A DNA stretch of 64,000 nucleotides. Origin: Siderastrea siderea. Its lineage: Eukaryota; Cnidaria; Anthozoa; Scleractinia; Rhizangiidae. Where the stretch lies: the NCBI GenBank assembly GCA_964030785.1, contig OZ034968.1, positions 58,686,299 through 58,750,298 of the forward strand. The letters are read 5' to 3'. Shown piece after piece: positions 23,691 through 36,000 of the stretch (within the stretch, counting starts at the first letter, position 1; each line of letters opens with the position of its first letter). The position numbers were made by a program, and so were the translations under genes. The notes beneath the pieces are model-generated. The model had not been told where the DNA came from. It worked only from the letters and a program-made list of their open reading frames with translations, and ran no database searches.

Positions 23691-24003
23691 CCTCGTCCCC
23701 AGGGCCTTCTCCTCGTTCAAAATGACGAATCGGAGAAGGCTACCAAAATGGCTCAAAAAACTCGTTAGGATTTTGTCAGGTAAGCAAAACACGATAAAAT
23801 GTCCTCGTTTCGTTTGAGCAACGGTTTCAGATTGCAAGAAAACAAACAGGGCCGCCAGACACTGGAAACAACCTCCGAAAAAGCCATTTTATCATGTGTC
23901 ACCTGACAAAGTGCTCCACGATTCTTGGAGTATTTCAGCAGCCTTGGCCAGGGGTTTCTCCGATCCTCCATTTTGAATGAGGAGAAGGCTCTGGGGACGA
24001 GGT
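23691..24003. mobile_element. MITE of the CCTCGTCCCCAGGG family overlapping the possible ZNFX1 first exon
   Basis: ACCTCGTCCCCAGGGCCTTC followed by TCCTCGTTCAAAATG at the left is mirrored by CATTTTGAATGAGGAGAAGG and CTCTGGGGACGAGGT at the right. CCTGTATTCT flanks both sides (23680s and 24006-24016), a candidate 10-bp target duplication. The ATG at 23722 of the possible ZNFX1 first coding exon lies in the left arm. Confidence 0.75.
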
Positions 24004-27000
24004 TTCCTGTATTCTATTTGTAAGCTCACTGCTTTAACTTAAACCTGGTCCAAAAAGATTGCCTGAGAAGAATGAAAAATAAAAGAAACTTTCAGTTGGT
24101 CGCCAAAGAAGTCTACAGGCTAGGTCAGGGGTACCCAACGGTTCCTGTCAGGGAATATATGTTCGGGAGGACCTAAATCGCCTAAAGTGAGTGAAGACCA
24201 GAGATTTCTTTGGCAAAACATCACATCAGACTTTCGTAACAAGGAGACTGATTAATCCCTGTTGTTTTCGGAGGGACAAATATGTCGTTAAGAGTGTAAA
24301 ATAAGGCAAGCTAGGATTTTCGGAGAGCTATCAGCAGATCGCAAAATTGCGGGCGGAATTCTGTTTCCTACAATTTTCAACGGCCTAAATTTTCAGCTTA
24401 AAACTCCAAACAGATCAACCTGTATTAGCCTAGACAAATTTGTCTTTAAAAAGCTCTGAAACAATCTAAGAAAGTAAAAAGTGATATTTCAAGTATTTTG
24501 CGAAACTTTTCTCGTTGGGTGCCCCTGACAGATTTTGGTCATCTACTTAGCGCTTATGAAAGCTGTGTCTGTAACAATTCCGTTATTTTCAGCTGCATCA
24601 TTTTCTTAATGTGCAGAACATAAAGTTCAACCTCCAAGGCGCGATCCACCTGCACGTGGCAGAAGAAGAGGTACCGGTCTCACTAGAAGGTCTTATTCAA
24701 GAGACTCAACTGATGACGTCATTTCCGTTGACGGAGTAAAAGACAACATGGATGGGGAGTGGAATTTTGGAAGAGAAAGAGGTAGAGGGAGAGGCAGGGG
24801 ACGCGGAAGAGGGGGAGGAAGACGAGGGGGAAGAGGGGGGCGTGGGGGCTTCGGAGCCCCGGAACACTCCCGTGAGGTTAGACTTGGATTTAGAGCACTT
24901 CAGGACCTGGATACCAAAACCCCCGATGAAATCATCCTTGATTTAACTTCCAGCCGGTGCTTTCCTGCTACCGAGGTTTTGTTAACACAACAAACAGGCA
25001 TGAAGGATGACTGGGTAGTTCTCATCGCAAGCATTTTAGCCAAAGCGTGCTGTTGTAGTTCTAAAGAGTACTTGTTGAAGCTGCTAAACCTGTTACCCAA
25101 GTCACAGTTTCTCACTTTACACCTGAGAACATACCTCAACAGGCTGTCCGCTAGCCGAATGCATGCCTCCGAATTGGCAACGTTCTTGAGCAATGTGGTG
25201 AGAATAATGAACGAGTTGCTCCGAAGGTTCCCGAACTCTTATGCCGATCTTCCGGTGCCCGACTTGTACTGCGGAGTCAAGATTTTGTCCGACAGTGAAA
25301 CGTTAACCGATGGTACCCTGCTGAAAGAGGTGGAGGAACTGTTTAGACTCAGAAACCAAAAGGCAGAGGATCTAAAGAAACAGGAAGAAGAAAAACAACA
25401 TAGGAGAAGACCTCGCAGAGATGGTGAGAAAATAATGAAAAAAAGGACTGGATTAGTTAAACCATCAACCGTCAAATAGTTTAAAAATTCGACCATCAGT
25501 TGATCAACAGATGATGTGGTGCAAGCCGGGTACCCTTGGGTGCTAGAGGTGTTTCTCGCGGGCGCGACAACGCGAGAACTTAGTTTCTCGAATTTTGTAA
25601 TAAAAGCGCCGCGAGAAAAGCTTTCTCTAGTTGATCGGCCCCTGACGGATCAACTCGGCCTTTGGCCCACGACTGCTCGACGAAAATGTACTACCCAAGG
25701 TAGTGTGAAGCGTCAAAATGATAAAATTTTAACTTTTAACTCGGCGACGAAAGAGTAGATTTTATTTTTACCCTTATAAATTTGGTCTGAATAAGTTTAA
25801 AAAACGTCAAGGATCCAATGACCAGAAATCCCCGTTTCCTCTTTTTCGCACTCTCTTTCTTTTCCTTCGTACCCACTCCCTGGGAACCTTGAACAAGATT
25901 AGAGCAGACAAACCGAAGCCCCTTTTTAAAAAAAATTGTCAGTTACAAATAACAAATTTCTATGCCTTCATTAACTTAAAATTTTCTGCCCTGTTTAGCT
26001 GGTGAAAATGACGATGTAAACCCACCCGATAATTTCCGTGATCTTAGCGTTATACCAACGCAAGCAGACATCCTGACAGGGGAGCGCCCCTTCCTCAGAA
26101 GGAACAAAATTGATGGGAGCTACCACGACGCGGAGCATTATTTGGACGTACAATTTCGTCTCCTTCGTGAGGACTTCGTAAGGCCCCTACGTGAAGGCAT
26201 CGCGCAGCTATTGGAGCGCATTGGCTCCGCTAAGATTGGTGCCTTGCAGGACATTCGCGTGTACAAGGACGTCCAGCTTTTGTATCCCGTATGTACGTCT
26301 GACGGTCTTCGATACAAGATCAAGTTTGACAACACTCGTTTGAAGCATGTGCGCTGGGAGAATAGCAAGCGACTCATCTTTGGTTCGCTGATGTGTCTGT
26401 CCAAGGACAAGTTTGAGAGTTTTGTGTTTGCGACTGTGGCCAATCGCGATATCAAGGAATTAAAACAGGTAAGTTTTTTATCTTTAAATTGCAGTCGAAA
26501 TGGAAGTGTAACCTTCGTAACAAATAAAGTGCTACTATGATCAAAAATATGAATTTTTTGTTCTCTCCATATTTCGAAAATATAAGTACATATTACTCAC
26601 CGTGCAAAGTTTTTAGTCGAAATTCGTACGGGAAGTCCAATTATTTTAACTGTCATTTTCGAATTCGGCTTGCCGCCATTACTCAATTCAAAAATGACCG
26701 GGACGAGTTGGGCCGAGTTGGCCCAGAGAGGAAGTGACGTAGAAGTCTCAACGCAACAAAACAAACGTGGCTACTTTCTTATGCATTCGGAGAGGTGCGA
26801 GGGTTCGCAAGATTCATTTCTTCGATTTTAAGCTGCAGTATGCGTGGTCGGCGCTCTGTTGTTGAAGATCACGGCAAAGAAAGCATCGATGAATCGGAAA
26901 TTTCCATTCACAGTTCACCGACGAGTGGGTACATTTATTTTAAGTGGAAAAGCTTCGTTTGCGTGCACCGGAAGGACTTCAATCCTGTTGGACACTGTTT

Positions 27001-30000
27001 GCTCTGTGCATTTTTACGGCTGAACGTTTTACTCAAGCATTTTATAAGAAAGGTACAAGGAAATATTTAAAACCAGGATCAGTTCCAGCCATCAGGAAGA
27101 AAAACATCAGCAATCATATCTGAGCGGGATCGTCGAATGGTGAGCGAATATAATAAAGCTTGTTGTTGTTGTTATATTATTTGCCGTTTGTGCTAACATC
27201 ACATGTACGGTAAGATATACATTTCCTCACATGCCTAAGAGATACTTCGTTCGGTTTTCTTGTGCATACACATGTATAAGTCCCAACAGATTTAGGCTTA
27301 ACTGCATAATATGTGCTCCCTCAAATGAACTATTTTCTGTGTCGCCGCCAAGCCGGCTCCGCGATACACAAAAATTATTTTTATTCAACTTGCTACGTGT
27401 CACGGGGGTAAGCAGAAAATAGGAAAACATTACCGTGTATTCCGCGTACTATAAACTTTCCCCGCTTAAACTTCCGCTAAAAGAATATTATTTGAAGTTC
27501 CTATAAACTAGTGCACCATAACAGAACATCACCGTGTATTCCTCGCTCTATAAACGAAAATATTACGCGAAATTTCTTTGAATTACTCGTCCACATACTG
27601 AACGTGAAAATATCAACAACCGAGCTTAATCGACCATAACAAACCTTACTGTGTATTGCTTGCTCTTTTAACTGCGTAGCCAGCTCTTGACATCCCTCGT
27701 ACATTTCAATTTACATGTATCTCTCTCCGCGTACCGCGTAGCCAACTCCTAATATCTCTTTTATACTTCAATTAATTTCTCTTGGAGCACGGCGAGTCTT
27801 ACATAATTAGCTATAATTTCTTGAGCATCACTGCGTTCGGGGCAGCCACTTCTCTCAGTAACACTTTCGATGTGACGGCGTATTCCACAGTTTATACCTA
27901 GACTTCTGATGGTAAATCAAAGTTTATATCTCTATTAATTCGCATTTGCTTGTTTACTAGGTAGTGAGATTACCGTGTTCGCACAATTACACGGGCGATT
28001 CGCGACATCACTTCGTTTACGTGAATTTATTTTCCTCGACCTTTTGCCTCATCTATAAAATTCTGAATGTATGTAAGGCTCGGGGCTCTCTTTCATGTAG
28101 CGTTATGTGGGCTTTTCGTTTAGAAGGGAGAGCTTATTATTATAGGATTTATTATTTATTTATTAACTACAATTTAGGATACTGCAACAAATCTGTGAAC
28201 ATAACAACAACAAATTCAACCCGCATCGGCAAGAAAAAAAGCAAGAGTAAGAAACAGCTGACGGACCCCAACACGACAGACATGCGAAACAGTTAAATTT
28301 GTTGTGTTATCAGAAGGACTTCAGCGTTTGTGATTTGGGATAATTGGGATATTTGTTCGCCTTCTTGATCCATTCTTGCATTGTTTGAGACGGCTTCCTC
28401 TTCGGTAGCGAGAGGCTCGAAACTGTCATCGTATGGCGCGACTTCTGCGAGTTCGCCGACTTCGCCAAAAAAAAAACTTTGTTCTAAATCGCTCTCAAAA
28501 GAACTGGACCACAAATTCGACAGAAAACACATCCAGACAATGCAATGTTTGGCTCTCTATTTTCGACTGTTCATTATACTCTTCTTGGCGATGGTTGAGA
28601 CTTCTACGTCACGAGCAAAATTCACGTGGTTAGAGATAAGACCGCTTCCATGAAATTCGCGGACTTCTCTTTTGCGAACTGAGTAATGGCGGACGGGTTT
28701 AACGCGGTTTTCGGACATATATTCCTGGGCCGCGTAAGCATATATCGATCTAATTTATCGTGATTCATATAATATGGCATCTATTGAACAGTTTGAAGTT
28801 TGAAAAAGTTGAAAACAAAACAAGAAATTTTCGTCGTAGTAGCACTTTAAACAGTTAACAAGTGTTCGCAATTTGACACGATTCTTGGCATAGCCTTCTA
28901 ACTGGCTCTTTTTAGTGGCCTCGTGCCCGTTTCTTTTGATCTTTTTTACGTATCCATGAAATTGACCGCTATAACTTTAGTTGGGGAAAAAGCGATCACA
29001 CACAATGTTCTTTTTTTTTTAATTAATGTACATGATAAAGGCCATTTTCTCGCAGTAAAAGTGCCTATTGTGACCGCAACTATCGTGATTGCTTTGTTCC
29101 CGCGCTTCGGAGAGGTTTTATTTGTTTCCGTCGACTTCGGATTGGTTCAGCGCAGTTGTTGTGCTGTGATTTTCCTGCCATTTCCCACGGTTGCCTTTTC
29201 ATTGGAAGAACTCCCCAGAAAGTCGCCTATTTTCGCGTTCGTCAACCAAGTGCCGCATTCCAATACATTTAAAGCGTGAAGCTTTTTTATCGTTCTGGCA
29301 CAATTACCTGTCTGTGTTTAAGCCCAGAGCCATTTCTTTTCGTATTCTTTGTTAAAAAACAAAACAAAACAAAGGTTAACTGTAAGCTTGTATACACATA
29401 AGGACAAATAGGAAGCAAAAAGTACGAGAAAGCAAACTAATATTTGGCTTTCATCCTCACAAAGGCTGTTTACTTTTACGAAAAGACGCTCAAAGTATGG
29501 AGTATTTTACGGTGGCCCATAGGTGACATCCCAAAATTTACACTCCTCTAAATTTTATTCAGCAGAATGTTTTTGAGCTCGTGATAATTTTTTATCCTGT
29601 GATAATGTTATCCTGAGATAATTTCTTATCCCGAGATAATTTTTTTATCCCGAGATAATTTTTTATCTCGAGATAATCTCTTGTCTCGAGATAATTTCTT
29701 ATCCCGAGATAATTTCTTATCCCGAGATAATTTTTTATCTCGAGATAATTTCTTATCTCGAGATAATTTCTTATCCCGAGATAATTTCTTATCTCAAGAT
29801 AATTTCTTATCCCGAGATAATTTTTTTATCCGGAGATAATTTCTTATCTCGCGATAATCTCTTATCCCGAGATAATTTTTTTATGCAGAGATAATTTCTA
29901 ATCTCGTGATAATTTTTTATCCCGTGATAATTTTATCTCGTGAAAATTGGGATGTCAAGTGACTTGGTCAAGCAAAGATGGCGTCTGTAGGGACGGCCTT

Positions 30001-33000
30001 AGACCTATGGACGGTCTTCTTTTACAAAGGAGCTTATGCAGTTTTGCCAGTATATCTTCCGGTCCCGGGAATGCAAACCAATCGTATCCCTTTTCTCTTT
30101 AAACGATCATTTCTGGCGATGCCAGCTGTTATAGCCGGCAACTACAGTGAAGATAGCCGGCTAGTCAGAGTTTGAAAGCGGTCAGTATAAAACGTAGACT
30201 GCGGACTGCGGACTGCGGACTGCAGACTGCGGACCAGGGAGTAAAATGCAGGCTACAGACTAAGGGTAAAATGAAGACTAGGGGTAAAATGCAGAGTGAA
30301 GACTGCAGACTGTAGATAAGGGGGAAAATGAGAGAAAAGATGGCTGGAAATACGTCTGCGTTCGTAGAAGTTCGTAGAAGTCTCGTAAGCTTAAAATCTT
30401 TTATTTCATAAAGGACAACAGCGGCACGCAGCTAGTGCAACTGCAGCAGTTCTTTGTCAGTCGAGTCATGGTCAGAATGTTTGCAAATTTTTTTGGCATC
30501 CTGATAGGAAAGTTTGTTTACCAATTGAGAAGTAGAACAGTTTTTCCACCAAGGATTGTCCGGGATACTTTGTTCATAAAAGAGTTTTGCTTCAACTTCG
30601 AGCCGTAGATTGTTCAGAATTTGATCGGACTACGCAAAACAGCCTGTGTAATAAGCAAATGAGCTCGGACGGGAATAAATGTAGAGCTAAATATCTCATT
30701 AATCCGAGCCTGTAGTGTTCCAAAAGGTCACTTTTTAACGAATGAACTTTACTTGCGAACTAGCTGAGGTAAAAGTCAAACGCCACAGGCTACATGTAGT
30801 TTTCGGACGGTCACCCATCCAAGTACTAACCCCGCCAAACAGGGCTTAACTTCGCTAATCGGAAGAAGGACCGTGACTCAACTGCTAAAGAACTGCTGCA
30901 GTTGACCTAGCTGCATGCCGCTGTTGTCCTTTCTAGCACAACGCGAAATTTTGACGTGCTCCCATTGGTCGAAATCGATCATGTGACGCGATAATGACGT
31001 CAATCACCTCAAGGGTTTTCCTGCTCCATTTTTCGTGACATAATAATCGCATTGCAATTGTCAGCATGTTGAGAAAGATGTTTTTAGTCTGTTAGTGACA
31101 CAGGTGACTCGGAAAAAAATCCGAGTTCTCCCAACAGGAGTCGAACCTATGACCTTCTCAGCCTTCTCCCCCTAATCTGCAGTCTGCAGTCTTCATTCTG
31201 CATTTCACCCCTAGTCTTCATTTTACTCTTAGTCTGTAGCCTGCATTTTACTCCCTGGTCTACAGTCCGCAGTCCGCAGTCTGCGTTTTATACTGACCGC
31301 TTTCAAACTCTGACTAGCCGGCTATCTTCATTGTAGTTGCCGGCGATAACAGCTGGCATCGCCAGAAATGATCGTTTAAAGAGAAAAGGGATACGATCGG
31401 TTTGCACTCCCGGGACCGGAAGATATACTGGCAAAACTGTATAAGCTCCTTTGTAAAAGAAGACCGTCCAAAGGACTAAGGCCGTCCCTACAGACGCCAT
31501 CTTTGCTTGACCAAGTCACTTGACATCCCAATTTTCACGAGATAAAAATTATCACGAGATAAAAAACTATAAGTGTGAAGAAGATCCTCGCAGTCTTTAC
31601 ACTTATTTCCTCGCAGTCTTTACACTTATTTCTTTACACTTATTTCTTCATTCCGCAGTTCAAATATATGAATTTCATATATTCAAAATTTCATAAAAAA
31701 TTATCTCGGGATAAAAAATTATCACGAGATAAAAAATTATCTCGGGATAAGCAATTATCTCGGGATAAGAAATTTTATCTCGAGATAAAAAATTATCTCG
31801 GGATAAGAAATGATCTCGGGATAAAAAATTACCACGAGATAAAAAATTATAAGTGTGAAGAAGATCCTCGCAGTCTTTACACTTACTTCCTCGCAGTCTT
31901 TACACTTATTTCTTTACACTTATTTCTTCATTCCGCAGTTCAAATATATGAATTTCATATATTCAAAATTTCATAAAAAATTATCTCGGGATAAAAAATT
32001 ATCACGAGATAAAAAATTATCTCGGGATAAGCAATTATCTCGGGATAAGAAATTTTATCTCGAGATAAAAAATTATCTCGGGATAAGAAATGATCTCGGG
32101 ATAAAAAATTATCACGAGATAAAAAATTATCTCGAGATAAGAAATTATCTCGAGAGAAAAAATTAACTCGGGATAAGAAATTATCTCGGGATAAGAAATG
32201 ATCTCGAGATAAGAAATTATCTCGAGATAAAAAGTTATCTCGGGATAAAAAATTATCTCGAGATAAGAAATTATCTCGGGATAACATTATCACAGGATAA
32301 AAAATTATCACGACCTCAAAAACATTCTGCTGAATAAAATTTAGAAGAGTGTAAATTTTGGGATGTCACCTATGGGGCACCGTAAGTATTGATGTAAAAC
32401 GTCAATCTATCTCAGCAAAACAACATTCAATCGGCATTAACTGGTAATATATAGAAACATGCTTTCTCTTTATTGCATTTGAGCTTTCCAGTTTAGCTTG
32501 CTGCTGAAAATTTACGTTTCACACGGCAGATGGCGAACGACAAGTTGAGGTTCACCGTTTGACGTAAAACACGATGCTTGCTACTAGCCAAAGTTGCCAA
32601 TGTACCCCAATGCCTGTGACTGGAGTGGTTACGTCAGTATCAAAAACGGAAATGATCTGACAAAAGTTTTAACTTCCTTGCTATGCTTTGAATTCTCTTT
32701 CCGTGTCAAGGGTATGGTGGACATACAGTTCATCAATCTCTCTGATAACGTGAGACTTGAAGAAGGAGATGTGTATCAGATGGTTGAAAGCACTGTGTAC
32801 TTTGAAGCTTATCGCCACATACTCGAGGGACTAAAAGAAGTTGATCCAGCACGCTTACCTTTGCAGGTAACGAATAGCTCTCTAATTACTCCCAAACTGC
32901 ACAACAGAGGAATTTTGCTGTTAAAACCCTTGTGGATCTTAATTAATAACATTTTTAATTTTTGTGTAACATTTTATTCACACAGAAGTACATCGTCAAT

Positions 33001-36000
33001 TGCGAGAAGGTAGTTGAACCACCTGCTTATCTGAGGAACAGATTGCGTGGACAAGTGACCTTTGACCTGACACCAATTATGAAGAAAGAGAGCAGGAATG
33101 CTTCTTCAAGGTATTACAAACGAAAATCGTCAAGACAGCGCAATTGTCGACTGGCTGTTGAAGGAATTCTTATGATTTCTGTGATAAGTTCAAAAGAACT
33201 TTTGAGGCGTTTTTCAAAGTTGTCAAATGTGTTTCTTTGGCTTCTGTGATTAGTTTAAAAACTCGCGTTTCTTTCTCTACCGTTATGGGGCGCGGTGATG
33301 TAGTGGTTAGCATGTTGAACTTCAGATCTGAAGGTCGGTGGTTTGAGGCCCAGTCCATGCCATCGTGTTGTTTCCTTCAACAAGAAACTTTACCCCACTT
33401 TGTCTCTCTCCACCCAGGTGTATAAATGGGTACCGGCGACATACTGCTGGGGGTAACCCTGCGATGGACTAGCATCCCATCCAGGGGGGAGTAGGAATAC
33501 TCTCAGTTGCTTCATGCTACAGAAAGTGGGATAAGCTCCGGCCGTGTGGGCCTTCTTGGCTCGTGTGCGACTTTTACAATTTTACCTAATTTTCCAACCA
33601 ATGAGAGGTAAAACCGAGACCAATCATCGTGACTTGCCTACATGCGTTTTTGCACGCTTGATGCCTGTCAAATTCTTACTTTTCCGTTGCGTTGTTTACC
33701 TCTGTTGTCGCAAGGCACTGCTAAGGAAAAACATGCCTTTAAATGACATGCTAGTCACTTGTAAAATGCGTGATTAGGGAAAAGGGTGCGCTGTTATCCT
33801 GTTTTCTCTTTGTATAAGTGCAAGAAGCTCTTCTTGTTACCCATTAAGGAAAATAATGCGACAATGAGCTGGCAGAAGACCGCAGAAGGCCTTTCTCCGC
33901 TGCATTCCACCATAATGAAACGACGGTATTTCTTTCCACGATAAAATACTTACTGGTAACCAATTACATATGTTCAAAACGGGCGAAATAGACGTGTGAA
34001 TAAGAAGAAGTGAGGTGCGTGTAAAAACAGCGAGAATGCGAAGCTAACAGAAAGTTTCAGAGTAAACAAAGCGTGCTTTAATTTTTTTCTTTAGCTTTTT
34101 TTTCCCTTTCGCTTTGGGCTCCTCACGACGGGGGAATTGTTGAAAAGGCTGACAAGATTGCGCTGTGGGCTTAAGGCTTGCCATCTGTTTGTGCCACGAA
34201 CTTAAAAAGTAAAAGAATACACCTCACCGCTGCTTCCATACAAAATACTATTTCATTGACTTTTACAGCTCTTCATATCTGACGCTACTGAGGTCACGAC
34301 TTGCCGGTTTGAACCTCAGAGATGACGCGCGAAATGGTAAGTTTAAGTCGCTTTTATTGAACAATTCAGTAATTACTGTAAGGGCAAAACAATGAGCCAA
34401 AGGCAGGTGGTTATCTGTAACCGGTTTCTGAACTAAATGAAGCAGCTTACTAAGTATAACTATCCCTGAGGTTAGGGAGGGGAGGTTCTTCAGGGTGGGT
34501 AGCAAAGTAACCTCCCCTCTCCACCCGGTGTTTTGTTGGATTTACCTTAGGGTTGGCCTGTACACATTTAAACACTTTTTAATAGGAAGCTTGGTGACCA
34601 TTCTCTTTAATCCTACAAGTTCAGAAAAATGTCTTACAAGATAGGGTGATAGTGACAAAAGACACGTGCGGTGCCTTGTTTGAAAACGCGTCAAGGAGAT
34701 ACTTATTTTTCATAAACAGGAACCGATGTACCAGTTCTAAGGCTGGCCTCATGGCCGTCTGCAGAGGATCTGGAACTAGACGACTCTCAGTACAGAGCGA
34801 TTCAGATGGCGCTGACCAAAGAGTTTGCGGTCATTCAAGGACCACCTGGTACCGGAAAGACGTACATTGGACTGAAGGTAGATGAAGCCTGACAGAAAAT
34901 GAATCTGATAAACTGCTTTGGATGGAGTTCAGTCATTCAATAAAACTGGAAAATTGAAATTTCCGCGGTGTTTCTTGCTGATTAAAGTATTAAAAAATAT
35001 TGACATGGTCGAGGTGTTTACTCTAAGCCCGTCCACACGTATTCATCTTCACTTGGAAACCGAGAAACTTACCTGTTTGTTCGTGTCTTCTTTTTAATTT
35101 AAATTAAATTACATTTAAAAATTTTTTCTCAGTGGTCTCACGTAAACCAATGATAACTTGTCACGGCGTCGTCTTTTAAAACCTTCATTTTCGATCGTTT
35201 TCTGTCTTTTCTATCATTTTCACGTGGACGAAGGGCCAGACTGTATGAACGTGTCCCTTTTTTGTCTGGTTTTGCGGACTAGTGAATTTCCGTTTTTAAA
35301 ATTTGCCGCTTTAGAAAGTGTTTTGAGAGCTCCGATCAAGTCCCATATGTTTCTGTTCACGTGCAAAAGAGATAAATCTATGTTTTCAAAAATTAATGTC
35401 CCGCTCGGGCAACGTTTATCAAGGTCTCTGTGTTGCGTTTTCATTCGTTTCCATCATTTTCCTGTGTACAGAAAGCCTCATAAACTGCAAAAAAATCCAT
35501 TTTTAAATGATAACAAGCTAATAAGTAAACCGTGCAATGGCTCTAAATAAATTTGTGTACAATAATAACTGGAAAAGTAGTTGGTTTATCGTTATTCTTT
35601 ATGAGACAGTGAATGTCATGTGTGGGGAGCTGTGTTCCCAATGACTGTATCTTGAATATAACTCGGCCCTTTCGTGTATGCCATGCATGTACAAAAATAC
35701 TATTAAATCTTGTTTTTCACAGATTGCCAACGTTTTGTTGCATAACAAGTCGAAGTGGGACACCGGGACCGAGCTTATTGATGACGATCTTGACGAACGC
35801 GCACTGTTATCTGAGCGGCGTCCGATCCTTGTTGTCTGCTACACCAATCATGCGCTGGATCAGTTTCTGGAAGGAATCCATCACTTTCATCCCCAGGGCA
35901 TCGTGCGCATTGGAGGACGGAGTCAGAGCGAGGTTTTGAGGGCGTGTGGTCTTTCAGAGTTAAAGCACAAAATGCACAAGGTAAGGTTCATCGACAACTT

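Larger units (their letters stand above)
29507..32385. mobile_element. Foldback transposon, 2.88 kb, with GTATT target duplication
   Basis: The ends are TTACGGTGGCCCATAGGTG and its near-exact inverse, flanked directly by GTATT on both sides (29502-29506 and 32386-32390). Each arm has three layers: a terminal word (ACATCCCAAAATTTACACTC), a long array of palindromic TTATCTCGAGATAA-type units, and a roughly 250-base module (29970-30240 and 31245-31505) reading out a 65-codon frame in opposite orientations. The right arm is longer because a 280-base segment is duplicated in tandem (31569 and 31849). The middle holds a nested element at about 30410-30935. No transposase. Located in ZNFX1 intron 3. 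Confidence 0.9.

Noticed and set aside
28923..29279. 118-residue hydrophobic frame in ZNFX1 intron 3
   Set aside because: No domain recognised, no splice support, and located in repeat-rich intron DNA.
31575..32311. KKLSRDK-type and NFLSRDN-type repeat proteins
   Set aside because: They are readings through the palindromic AGATAA arrays of the foldback element on both strands.
32594..32710. Extending the ZNFX1 exon upstream to the Met at 32594
   Set aside because: A 3' splice site at 32710 gives the correct phase and joins DIKELKQ to GMVDIQF as in the human protein; the upstream part has no similarity.
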